From NCBI GenBank assembly GCA_030428745.1, contig JAUIEG010000018.1, positions 1 to 13,490 of the forward strand: 13,490 bases of DNA, in the 5' to 3' direction. The notes under the pieces are model-generated. The model searched no databases and was not told where the DNA came from. It was given only the letters and a program-made list of their open reading frames with translations. Positions 1 through 4,879 of this stretch are shown here, in pieces. The DNA comes from Alphaproteobacteria bacterium (GTDB taxonomy: Bacteria > Pseudomonadota > Alphaproteobacteria > Caulobacterales > Parvularculaceae). A program made the translations under genes and the position numbers. How positions within the stretch are numbered: position 1 is the stretch's first letter; every line of letters starts with the position of its first letter.

Positions 1-778
1 TTTGCGTTGCTTCCATAAAAGGAGCGTGGTCGACTGTTTCCCTCACGGTTCCGGCGCCGGACTTTTGGGGAAAAGTCTCTAGATTCCGATACGCCATCGC
101 TGCGCAGATTTCGCCATTATGCGCGAGGGCCGTCATGCAAAAGTCCTCTCCAGGCGCGGTCTCCTGCAAGATGAGCGGCTCATCTTCGGTTGGGGCCAGC
201 GACGATGCGGCGTCTTCAAGTTCGGCGAGCGTCTCGACGAAACTTACGCCGCGGCCTCCAACACCTTCCGCCGGTTTCAGCACCAGTGGAAACTCGAATT
301 TATCTGCAGCGCTGCGCAACTCATCCATATTTGAAATTACTGCACTGTCCGGCGCGATCTCCGGAAAGTCTTTCATGGTTCTGACAAGGTTATCTTTTGG
401 GTAAACGAAGCCGATTGATTTCGCGTCTGGCGCGGCTAGCGTCACAAAGTCCGGAAGCTCGCTTTTGCGGCGGGCCAGTATGCGTGCGTTGTCGAACAGC
501 GGCATCAAAATATAAGGTTTGCCATTGTCGGGTTTGTGCTGCTCCAACATGGAGCACATATACTCCATATAGGCATCTTCATCATCTTCCGGCGCCGGAT
601 GCGTGAAATAGGTTCTGCAATATCTGGAGAAATGAAGCGCTGTCATATCGACACTGTCACAGCCGATAACATCAAGGCCATGCTTGGCGAGGCTTTGCGC
701 CGCCACAAGCGACATTAAGCTGCGGCCATAGGTGACGATAACGCGCCCATAGGCGTCTGCTGAAGGGACTTTTCCCAT
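1..778 (-). CDS. ATP-grasp domain protein, C-terminus cut by window edge
   Basis: An open frame of 259 codons starts at 778 and runs off the left edge without a stop. Seen: an N-terminal segment with a Rossmann-like pre-ATP-grasp look (VIVTYGRSLMSLVAAQSLAKHG, residues 13-34, then VIGCDS), followed by the ATP-grasp nucleotide-binding region. That region has FPLVLKPAEGVGGRG at about residues 163-177 (Lys168 and a Gly-rich loop) and LILQETAPGEDF at 202-213, which fits the second strand pair that clamps adenine. Family knowledge: such enzymes ligate a carboxylate to an amine or thiol through an acyl-phosphate; the substrate cannot be told here. The Mg-binding Glu/Asn residues would lie beyond the edge. 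The start is supported by TTGGAG nine bases upstream. An EcfG-like promoter lies at 808-833, suggesting stress induction. The frame is open throughout, and the plus-strand frames over it look like shadows. Confident of ATP-grasp fold, not of function. Confidence 0.85.
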   Translation of the reverse strand, partial: MGKVPSADAYGRVIVTYGRSLMSLVAAQSLAKHGLDVIGCDSVDMTALHFSRYCRTYFTHPAPEDDEDAYMEYMCSMLEQHKPDNGKPYILMPLFDNARILARRKSELPDFVTLAAPDAKSIGFVYPKDNLVRTMKDFPEIAPDSAVISNMDELRSAADKFEFPLVLKPAEGVGGRGVSFVETLAELEDAASSLAPTEDEPLILQETAPGEDFCMTALAHNGEICAAMAYRNLETFPQKSGAGTVRETVDHAPFMEATQ

Positions 779-807
779 GAAAACATGCTCCAATGACCTA
801 TTTCATC

Positions 808-833
808 AACACGGCATCTTAATCGGAAGTTCC
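808..833 (-). promoter_or_regulatory. EcfG-like promoter of the ATP-grasp gene
   Basis: On the minus strand GGAAC (833-829) is followed after 17 nt by TGTT (811-808), about 30 nt before the ATG at 778. This fits the alphaproteobacterial EcfG consensus GGAAC-N16/17-CGTT with one mismatch in the -10. It lies just downstream of the sRNA terminator, so the ATP-grasp gene appears to have its own stress-type start. Confidence 0.55.
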
Positions 834-844
834 TGGCCTGAAAC

Positions 845-957
845 AAAAAACGACCCGTACCGCGAGCACTGGGGCGAGTGTTTCGCGATGCGGGCCGTTT
901 GGGCGTCTTGAGATTGCGAGCCTTCGGGACGGGGCGAGCCGAAATCCGCAATCGCCC
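845..957 (-). ncRNA. Probable stress-induced two-hairpin sRNA with C-rich loops
   Basis: No convincing gene covers 779-1012. On the minus strand an EcfG-like promoter (986-962) places transcription start near 957, exactly where a hairpin begins. Hairpin 1: 957-947 (GGGCGATTGCG) pairs with 918-913 and 905-901, leaving a 7-nt bulge, and an inner 5-bp stem (943-939 with 927-923) closes an 11-nt loop. Hairpin 2: 900-848, built from AAACG/CGTTT, CCCG/CGGG and CGCG/CGCG blocks closing a CGCCCC loop, followed by TTTTTT at 850-845, a standard intrinsic terminator. The 8-mer CTCGCCCC occurs twice, once in the apical part of each hairpin. The RNA would be about 113 nt. Family knowledge: C-rich hairpin loops that pair with G-rich mRNA leaders are common in alphaproteobacterial sRNAs, and EcfG-dependent sRNAs such as Caulobacter GsrN are known. 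Membership in any named family is not claimed. Confidence 0.65.
848..900 (-). terminator. Intrinsic terminator ending the sRNA
   Basis: Long interrupted stem: AAACG 900-896 with 852-848, CCCG with CGGG (894-891 / 857-854), CGCG 887-884 with 864-861, and an apical 4-bp stem (880-877 / 870-867). It is followed by six U residues on the minus strand (850-845). Confidence 0.65.
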
Positions 958-961
958 GGGA

Positions 962-986
962 AACAACACAGGATTCCGATAGTTCC
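962..986 (-). promoter_or_regulatory. EcfG-like promoter of the sRNA
   Basis: Minus strand GGAAC at 986-982, exactly 16 nt spacer, TGTT at 965-962. The spacing equals that of the boxes before the DUF1328, 29-aa/Pmp3 and PRC-barrel genes. It sits just after the terminator of the DUF1328 gene, so it starts a separate transcript. Confidence 0.6.
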
Positions 987-1006
987 CCCAGAAACTCCCA
1001 GGGCAC

Positions 1007-1041
1007 AAAAAAACCGCCGCATCTCGTGCGGCGGCTTTTTT
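1007..1041. terminator. Bidirectional intrinsic terminator
   Basis: A perfect 8-bp GC stem, CCGCCGCA (1014-1021) with TGCGGCGG (1027-1034), and a 5-nt loop. A-run 1007-1013 gives a U-tract on the minus strand, and T-run 1036-1041 gives one on the plus strand. Its main role is probably to end the leftward DUF1328 transcript, 24 nt past that stop codon. Confidence 0.85.
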
Positions 1042-1064
1042 AGATTACAAACAGGCTTTTTGCG

Positions 1065-1238
1065 CTAAACAGGCGATCTGCCTCTGAGGGCGCGGAACAC
1101 CATCGCCGCGATAAACAGCACAAGGAAAACCACAAAAAGAATTTTCGCGATGCCAGCGGAAGCCGCTGCAACGCCGCTGAAGCCTAAAAAAGCGGCAATC
1201 AGCGCAACAACAAGAAAAGTCAAAGCCCAACCAAGCAT
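1065..1238 (-). CDS. DUF1328 (YtjA-type) small membrane protein
   Basis: A 57-residue protein starting MLGWALTFLVVALIAAFLGF. It has two hydrophobic helices (about residues 3-22 and 26-48) separated by GVAAASAGIAK and ends in a basic tail (RALRGRSPV). The sequence and length match the DUF1328/YtjA family of tiny inner-membrane proteins. The biochemical role is unknown; in alphaproteobacteria such genes are often stress-induced. The start at 1238 is fixed by GGAGG directly upstream (ggaggttgtc-ATG). The frame stays open to 1586, but that extension is not hydrophobic, has no ribosome site and is absent from the family. An EcfG-like promoter lies 34 nt upstream (1296-1272) and a strong terminator follows. 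Confidence 0.93.
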   Translation of the reverse strand: MLGWALTFLVVALIAAFLGFSGVAAASAGIAKILFVVFLVLFIAAMVFRALRGRSPV

Positions 1239-1271
1239 GACAACCTCCAATTTTAACAATTGCGCTATAAG

Positions 1272-1296
1272 AACATCCCGAACGGAACTTGGTTCC
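1272..1296 (-). promoter_or_regulatory. EcfG-like promoter of DUF1328 gene
   Basis: Minus strand GGAAC at 1296-1292, 16-nt spacer, TGTT at 1275-1272, then 33 nt to the ATG. The -35 is half of the palindrome GGAACTTGGTTCC (1284-1296), so a second GGAAC faces the divergent gene. Confidence 0.6.
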
Positions 1297-1308
1297 AGCT
1301 TACGGTTT
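1284..1308 (+). promoter_or_regulatory. Possible divergent EcfG-like promoter
   Basis: Plus strand GGAAC at 1284-1288 is the other arm of the palindromic -35. The best -10 candidate is GGTT at 1304-1307 with a 15-nt spacer, one shorter than the other boxes, so this is a weaker candidate for the membrane-protein gene at 1416. Nothing else stands out in 1309-1415. Confidence 0.3.
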
Positions 1309-1415
1309 CTTATATGTAATGTCTTCTCATCACCCGGAAAGTTGAAGCAACCCAAGATATTTATGGCCTTTTTATCCCGACCTTCCCATTCCGTCGCTCT
1401 CGTGGAGAGCCGCCC

Positions 1416-2081
1416 GTGTGGCTGAGGGCGGCGCTCTTTGCGGCGACGGCGGTGATCGGGGGCGTGAAGGTCGGGCGCTCCGTGATGAACAGGGCCGTCA
1501 AAAGCAAGGTCGATCAGGCGATCGAAATTGCGAAAATCAGCGCCATAGAAGATCTTAGCCGGGAAACAACAGCCGTTGTGTGGCAACGTGTGCAGCGCGT
1601 GACTGTCTCGCTGCTCTGGAAAACCAGCATTGTCGCAGGGTTATTTACGCTTCATGCTATGGGAGACCTGACAGGGCGAGGGTTTCGAGCCATCGTTATC
1701 GTGGTGACGGCGGCTTTCGCCTTACGCGATGCATGGCTTTTTTCGCCGCTCTTGTGGCGCGGCGTTATGCTCGTTCGGAGCCATAAATGGAAACCGACAG
1801 CAGCCCTGAAGGAATTTATCGCAGGCATCGTCTTTGAGCGGGCCTATGAAAAAGCGCTTGAAGCGACGTCACAGCCCGGAACCCGGCACGCCATCGCCTT
1901 GTCGTCCTTCAAGAAGGAAATTTTGTCGGAGGAAATCGCGAACGCAGTCACCGATGTGGCGAAGGCGGCTAGCGTTCGCATCATCAGAGCGCGTGCTCTT
2001 CTCGGGGCGGGGGCGATATTGATTTTCACGGCGGCTTATTCAGCTTTTATCTACCTGTCTCTTTCCCGCGCTCATTTGTAA
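1416..2081 (+). CDS. Unrecognised membrane protein, 221 aa
   Basis: I do not recognise this protein. The GTG start at 1416 is chosen because GGAGAG lies a few bases upstream and it begins a hydrophobic stretch. Visible layout: a short hydrophobic N-terminus (about 5-20), a charged amphipathic segment (about 24-60), two likely transmembrane helices (about 62-82 and 88-108), a soluble helical region rich in Lys/Glu/Ala (about 115-190) and a last transmembrane helix (about 194-216). No catalytic motif is visible. It may be a structural or envelope-associated protein. The arrangement, divergent from DUF1328 and 59 nt upstream of a small anchored acidic peptide, places it in the stress cluster. 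There is no terminator before the next gene, so read-through is possible. A start further upstream is not supported by any ATG. Confidence 0.75.
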   Translation: MWLRAALFAATAVIGGVKVGRSVMNRAVKSKVDQAIEIAKISAIEDLSRETTAVVWQRVQRVTVSLLWKTSIVAGLFTLHAMGDLTGRGFRAIVIVVTAAFALRDAWLFSPLLWRGVMLVRSHKWKPTAALKEFIAGIVFERAYEKALEATSQPGTRHAIALSSFKKEILSEEIANAVTDVAKAASVRIIRARALLGAGAILIFTAAYSAFIYLSLSRAHL

Positions 2082-2087
2082 GCCGCG

Positions 2088-2112
2088 GGAACCTTGCGGT
2101 CTGGCGTGTGTA
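2088..2112 (+). promoter_or_regulatory. Weak EcfG-like promoter of 59-aa gene
   Basis: GGAAC at 2088-2092, 16-nt spacer, TGTA at 2109-2112, 28 nt before the ATG at 2141. The -35 is perfect and the -10 deviates by one more base than its neighbours. Confidence 0.4.
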
Positions 2113-2140
2113 TATGTGCCAAACTCTCAAGGAGAAAAAT

Positions 2141-2320
2141 ATGACCCGTAATACTATTCTCGGATTGGTCGGCGCTGTGGTCGTCGGTATCCTGATTTTC
2201 GCCTTCATCGAAGATCAAAATGACGGACCTTTGGAAAACGCGGCCGAATCCGTTGATGACGCCGTGAATGACATGGGCGATGATATTGAAGACGCTGCTG
2301 ATGAACTCGATGGTTCTTAG
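2141..2320 (+). CDS. Small membrane-anchored acidic protein, 59 aa
   Basis: Start at 2141 with AAGGAG six bases upstream (2129-2134). The protein has one transmembrane helix (about residues 6-24, ILGLVGAVVVGILIFAFI) and then a strongly acidic tail of Asp/Glu with Ala/Val spacing (residues 32-57, for example SVDDAVNDMGDDIEDAADEL). The tail looks amphipathic and helical. I do not recognise a named family. The topology suggests an inner-membrane anchor with the acidic helix in the periplasm or cytoplasm. It follows the 221-aa membrane protein and is closed by a strong terminator at 2353. An in-frame upstream ATG at 2108 lacks a ribosome site and is less likely. Confidence 0.8.
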   Translation: MTRNTILGLVGAVVVGILIFAFIEDQNDGPLENAAESVDDAVNDMGDDIEDAADELDGS

Positions 2321-2352
2321 AGCTGGCCATGGCGGTAACCCTCACGCCTTGT

Positions 2353-2380
2353 AAAACGGCCCCTTTTAAGGGGCCGTTTT
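2353..2380 (+). terminator. Intrinsic terminator after 59-aa gene
   Basis: Perfect 11-bp inverted repeat AAAACGGCCCC (2353-2363) / GGGGCCGTTTT (2370-2380) with loop TTTTAA. The A- and T-ends make it usable in both directions. Confidence 0.9.
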
Positions 2381-2400
2381 CATTTATGGCGGGAATGTGG

Positions 2401-2425
2401 GGAACGTACGGCGCCAGGCGGTGTT
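2401..2425 (+). promoter_or_regulatory. EcfG-like promoter of 29-aa/Pmp3 operon
   Basis: GGAAC at 2401-2405, 16-nt spacer, TGTT at 2422-2425, 23 nt before the ATG at 2449. The geometry is the same as at the sRNA, DUF1328 and PRC-barrel genes. Confidence 0.6.
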
Positions 2426-2448
2426 TTTAAACCAAAGGGAGCTGAACA

Positions 2449-2538
2449 ATGATCACAGAAACGATCTTGCTTGTCTTTATCAGTGTTATGTCGATGCTTG
2501 GCGTCACCGCCACTCTTGTCGATACCGACTCGAAATAA
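2449..2538 (+). CDS. 29-aa hydrophobic peptide
   Basis: ATG at 2449, TAA at 2536-2538. Peptide: MITETILLVFISVMSMLGVT then ATLVDTDSK. It is a single hydrophobic helix (about residues 4-22) with a short polar C-terminus. AGGGAG lies about 8 nt upstream, and an EcfG-like promoter ends 23 nt before the start. The stop is 14 nt before the Pmp3/YqaE start, so the two look like one operon. Function unknown; it could be a small membrane protein that partners with Pmp3, or a leader. Support comes from ribosome site, promoter and spacing, not from homology. Confidence 0.6.
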   Translation: MITETILLVFISVMSMLGVTATLVDTDSK

Positions 2539-2552
2539 CTTAGGAGCTTCTC

Positions 2553-2732
2553 ATGGATATTCTTCGAATAATAATCGCCGTTCTTCTTCCGCCTGTCGGC
2601 GTCGCTATGCAGGTGGGCATCACAACCCAGTTCTGGATCAATGTCATTCTCACATTGTTTGGGTACATCCCGGGCATTATTCATGCGCTTTGGGTGATCC
2701 TGAGCCGGGATGGATCACCGAACACGGTGTAA
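2553..2732 (+). CDS. Pmp3/YqaE family (UPF0057) membrane protein
   Basis: A 59-residue protein (ATG 2553, TAA 2730-2732) with TAGGAG six bases upstream. Diagnostic family features are visible: ILRIIIAVLLPPVGVAMQVG (residues 3-22) with the conserved PPVGV, then FWINVILTLFGYIPGIIHALWVIL (about 27-50) with the conserved FxINxxLTxxGYxPGxxHAxWV signature. Two transmembrane helices. Family knowledge: yeast Pmp3 and bacterial/plant homologues are small plasma-membrane proteins linked to salt, cold and membrane-potential stress. Here it is second in an EcfG-like operon behind a 29-aa peptide and is followed by a terminator. Length is normal for the family. Confidence 0.93.
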   Translation: MDILRIIIAVLLPPVGVAMQVGITTQFWINVILTLFGYIPGIIHALWVILSRDGSPNTV

Positions 2733-2763
2733 GCACGCCAGCTGCATTTTGATTTCAATAATG

Positions 2764-2796
2764 AAACGCGCCTCACAAGGCGCGTTTTGTTTTTAT
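2764..2796 (+). terminator. Intrinsic terminator after Pmp3 gene
   Basis: Perfect 9-bp stem AAACGCGCC (2764-2772) / GGCGCGTTT (2779-2787), 6-nt loop, followed by a T-rich run to about 2796. Confidence 0.9.
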
Positions 2797-2825
2797 TCCA
2801 TCGCATGAATTGCGGTTAACCATAA

Positions 2826-2850
2826 GGAACGATCTACGCGCGGGCATGTT
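2826..2850 (+). promoter_or_regulatory. EcfG-like promoter of PRC-barrel gene
   Basis: GGAAC at 2826-2830, 16-nt spacer, TGTT at 2847-2850, 45 nt before the ATG at 2896. Confidence 0.6.
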
Positions 2851-2895
2851 GGCGAGGCATACCCTTTTGCAAACTCTGAATATGGAGGCACTATT

Positions 2896-3627
2896 ATGAA
2901 AAAATTGATGATCACAACCGCAGCGATCTCTCTGGCGGCGTCGACAGGCGCATTTGCCGGCGAGAAGATGGAAAAGAGCGTTAAGGCGACAACCGAAGCC
3001 GCCATGGTGCAAGAGCTTACGCTTACTGCGTCCGATATGAGCGTGAAAGAAATCCTTGGTGAAGGCATTGTGGGTGTTGGCGGCGAGCGCGTTGCGCGCG
3101 TCGATGACATCCTTATCGGCCCCGACGGCAAAGCCAGCCATGTCGTTTACCTGACGGGCGGCGTTTTTGGGTGGGGCGGCGCTAAGGGCCTCATTCCGTT
3201 CGATCAGGTCTCGCTTACCTATAAAGACCACGATGAAGCCTATGTTTCGGCGGCCATTACCGAAGAGAGCGCTTCGACGGCTGTTGAGTTCAAGCAGGAA
3301 GGTTTCAACGATTACCGCCTTGCTTCAGAAGTCATCGGCGCCAAAGCTGATCTTGTCAGCACTGAAGGCGAAGATGATGATGCGGTGGTCAACGACCTGA
3401 TTGTTACTGCCGAAGGCGATATTCCGTTTGTCGTACTGCAAGAGAGCGTTATTGGCTCAATCGGCGCCGGTAAAAAATACGCAGTGAACTATGATCTGCT
3501 TGGTATTGAAGAAGGCGACGGCGGCATTGTCATCAATGCAACCGAGGAGCAAATCGAAAACGCTCCCGTGCTGAAGTCCGTCTATGCGGCCCGTCACCAC
3601 GAAGCCAAGACCAAGATGGACGACTAA
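2896..3627 (+). CDS. Exported PRC-barrel domain protein
   Basis: A 243-aa protein with a Sec signal peptide (MKKLMITTAAISLAASTGAFA, likely cleaved after residue 21). The first PRC-barrel-like unit covers about residues 46-122 (SVKEILGEGIVGVGGERVARVDDILIG..., then the typical ASHVVYLTGGVFGWGGAKGLIPFDQV). A second, more diverged unit covers about 141-222 (YRLASEVIGAKADL ... VVNDLIVTAEGDIPFVVLQ). Family knowledge: PRC-barrels are small beta-barrels used as protein- or RNA-contact modules, and exported versions in alphaproteobacteria are usually stress-linked and of unknown function. The start is supported by GGAG nine bases upstream. An EcfG-like promoter and a strong terminator make this a monocistronic stress gene. 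It ends in a double stop (TAATAA). Confidence 0.9.
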   Translation: MKKLMITTAAISLAASTGAFAGEKMEKSVKATTEAAMVQELTLTASDMSVKEILGEGIVGVGGERVARVDDILIGPDGKASHVVYLTGGVFGWGGAKGLIPFDQVSLTYKDHDEAYVSAAITEESASTAVEFKQEGFNDYRLASEVIGAKADLVSTEGEDDDAVVNDLIVTAEGDIPFVVLQESVIGSIGAGKKYAVNYDLLGIEEGDGGIVINATEEQIENAPVLKSVYAARHHEAKTKMDD

Positions 3628-3654
3628 TAAAGCGACAAATCGTTGCGTTATCTG

Positions 3655-3689
3655 GCCGCCGCGCTGTGAACAATGGCGCGGCGGCTTTT
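3655..3689 (+). terminator. Intrinsic terminator between convergent genes
   Basis: Perfect 10-bp GC stem GCCGCCGCGC (3655-3664) / GCGCGGCGGC (3676-3685), 11-nt loop, then TTTT. It ends the PRC-barrel transcript. It also lies 15 nt past the stop of the leftward operon, where the T-run on that strand is missing. Confidence 0.85.
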
Positions 3690-3699
3690 CTGTGGCGCA

Positions 3700-4845
3700 C
3701 TAAGGCCAGAACTGCTTCGTTGCGAGCGCGGCGCCCTCCGCTAATGCGCCAAGCTTTGCAAAGGCGACACTGGGATCGACGCCGCCTGAACCCGCATGAA
3801 TTGAAAATCCACAGTCCACGCCGGCCATGACATTTTCGCGGCCGACGAGATGCGCATAGCGTGCGATGCGCTGCGCCACGAGCTCGGGATGTTCTATGTA
3901 ATTTGACTGGCATTCGATCACACCCGGAATCAACACTTTGCCCTCAGGTAGTTTCACGCTTTCGAATAGTTCGTACTCATGCGCATGCCGAGGGTTGGCT
4001 GCCTCAAAGAGAATGGCGTGCGGTTTGGCCCGCCAGACGATGTCGATAATATCTTTGAACGGCACGTCGCAATGATGAGGTCCGGGATAATTGCCCCAGC
4101 ACATATGCATGCGCAGTTGCTCGGCGGGAATATTGGCGACGGCCTGATTTAACGCCTCGACATGCAGGGCCATACGGTCACGGAATCCTTTAAGGTCGAG
4201 ATGGGCGTATTGTGTATGCCGGCCCATGGCGAGGTCGGGGCAGTCGATTTGCAGCGTGATGCCCGCCGCCGCGATTGTTTCATATTCATGGCGCAACCCT
4301 TCAGCGACGGCGAAGAGATAATCTTCGTGGCTGTCGTAATATTCATTGCCGAAAAAGAGAGTGGTGACGCCGGGCGAGGCGGCGCTCATGAAAGGTTTCA
4401 CATCGCCATGTTCGGCTGTGGCGGCTTTGAGGCGAGAGGCGTCTTTCGCCGGGGCTTCCATGTCTTTTACGCTGATGGGGCCGTTGCAGGCGGGCGTCTT
4501 GCGGTGCTTGCGTCCAGGGTCATCGAAGATGCGCTTTTTAAGAGAGGGAAAGTCCTCGATATCCTGGAAGACGTAAGAATTCCCGGCCCCGCCAAAACCA
4601 GCGAGGCGATCCTTAATATAGGTGGCGTAGCTCGGTTTTGACATTTCACCGTCATTGACAATGTCGACGCCGGCCTTTGCCTGTTTCGCAACCACGTCGC
4701 GCACAGCGGCCTCGATTTCCCGTTCGACCGCTTCCGGCTCAAGCGGCAGGCCGTCCTCGCGCGCGAAAATGATTTCGATGAGCCTTTCAGGCCGCGGCAG
4801 GCTGCCTACGTGAGTCGTCAGGAAACGTCCGGCTGTAGTCATCAT
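3700..4845 (-). CDS. MetE-like zinc-dependent methyl/alkyltransferase (copy 2)
   Basis: A 381-aa protein of the cobalamin-independent methionine synthase II (MetE C-terminal domain) family; it has only the catalytic barrel, about half the size of full MetE. The N-terminal signature THVGSLPRP (11-19) and DIVNDGEMSK (61-70) are typical. All four likely zinc ligands are present: His247 and Cys249 in HMCWGN, Glu281 in ILFEAAN, Cys345 in VDCGF. Family knowledge: members use thiol substrates bound to zinc (homocysteine, coenzyme M) and a methyl-pterin or alkyl donor. As a lone catalytic domain next to CoA-ester genes it probably does not make methionine; the substrate is unknown. Last gene of the leftward operon, 34 nt after the methyltransferase fusion. 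Two adjacent ATGs exist (4845, 4842). AAGGAG is better spaced for the second, so the protein may be one residue shorter. Confidence 0.9.
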   Translation of the reverse strand: MMTTAGRFLTTHVGSLPRPERLIEIIFAREDGLPLEPEAVEREIEAAVRDVVAKQAKAGVDIVNDGEMSKPSYATYIKDRLAGFGGAGNSYVFQDIEDFPSLKKRIFDDPGRKHRKTPACNGPISVKDMEAPAKDASRLKAATAEHGDVKPFMSAASPGVTTLFFGNEYYDSHEDYLFAVAEGLRHEYETIAAAGITLQIDCPDLAMGRHTQYAHLDLKGFRDRMALHVEALNQAVANIPAEQLRMHMCWGNYPGPHHCDVPFKDIIDIVWRAKPHAILFEAANPRHAHEYELFESVKLPEGKVLIPGVIECQSNYIEHPELVAQRIARYAHLVGRENVMAGVDCGFSIHAGSGGVDPSVAFAKLGALAEGAALATKQFWP

Positions 4846-4879
4846 CTTCTCCTTGAAGCCGCCCTATTTAAATTTTGTT

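Noticed and set aside
822..980. Long-range stem ATCGGAA (822-828) / TTCCGAT (974-980) closing a plus-strand structured RNA (6S-, tmRNA- or SRP-like)
   Set aside because: The two arms are parts of the two minus-strand GGAAC promoters, which share flanking bases. No tmRNA, 6S or SRP hallmark was recognised, while the promoter, hairpins and U-tract agree on the minus strand.
715..1022. Minus-strand frames of 66-97 aa over the sRNA region
   Set aside because: Translated sequences are Arg/Pro/Ser-rich without family features, lack ribosome sites, and span a terminator and promoters.
1065..1586. 173-aa version of the DUF1328 protein
   Set aside because: The extension is unlike the family, overlaps the divergent gene and the promoter, and has no ribosome site. 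The strong GGAGG lies right before the ATG at 1238.
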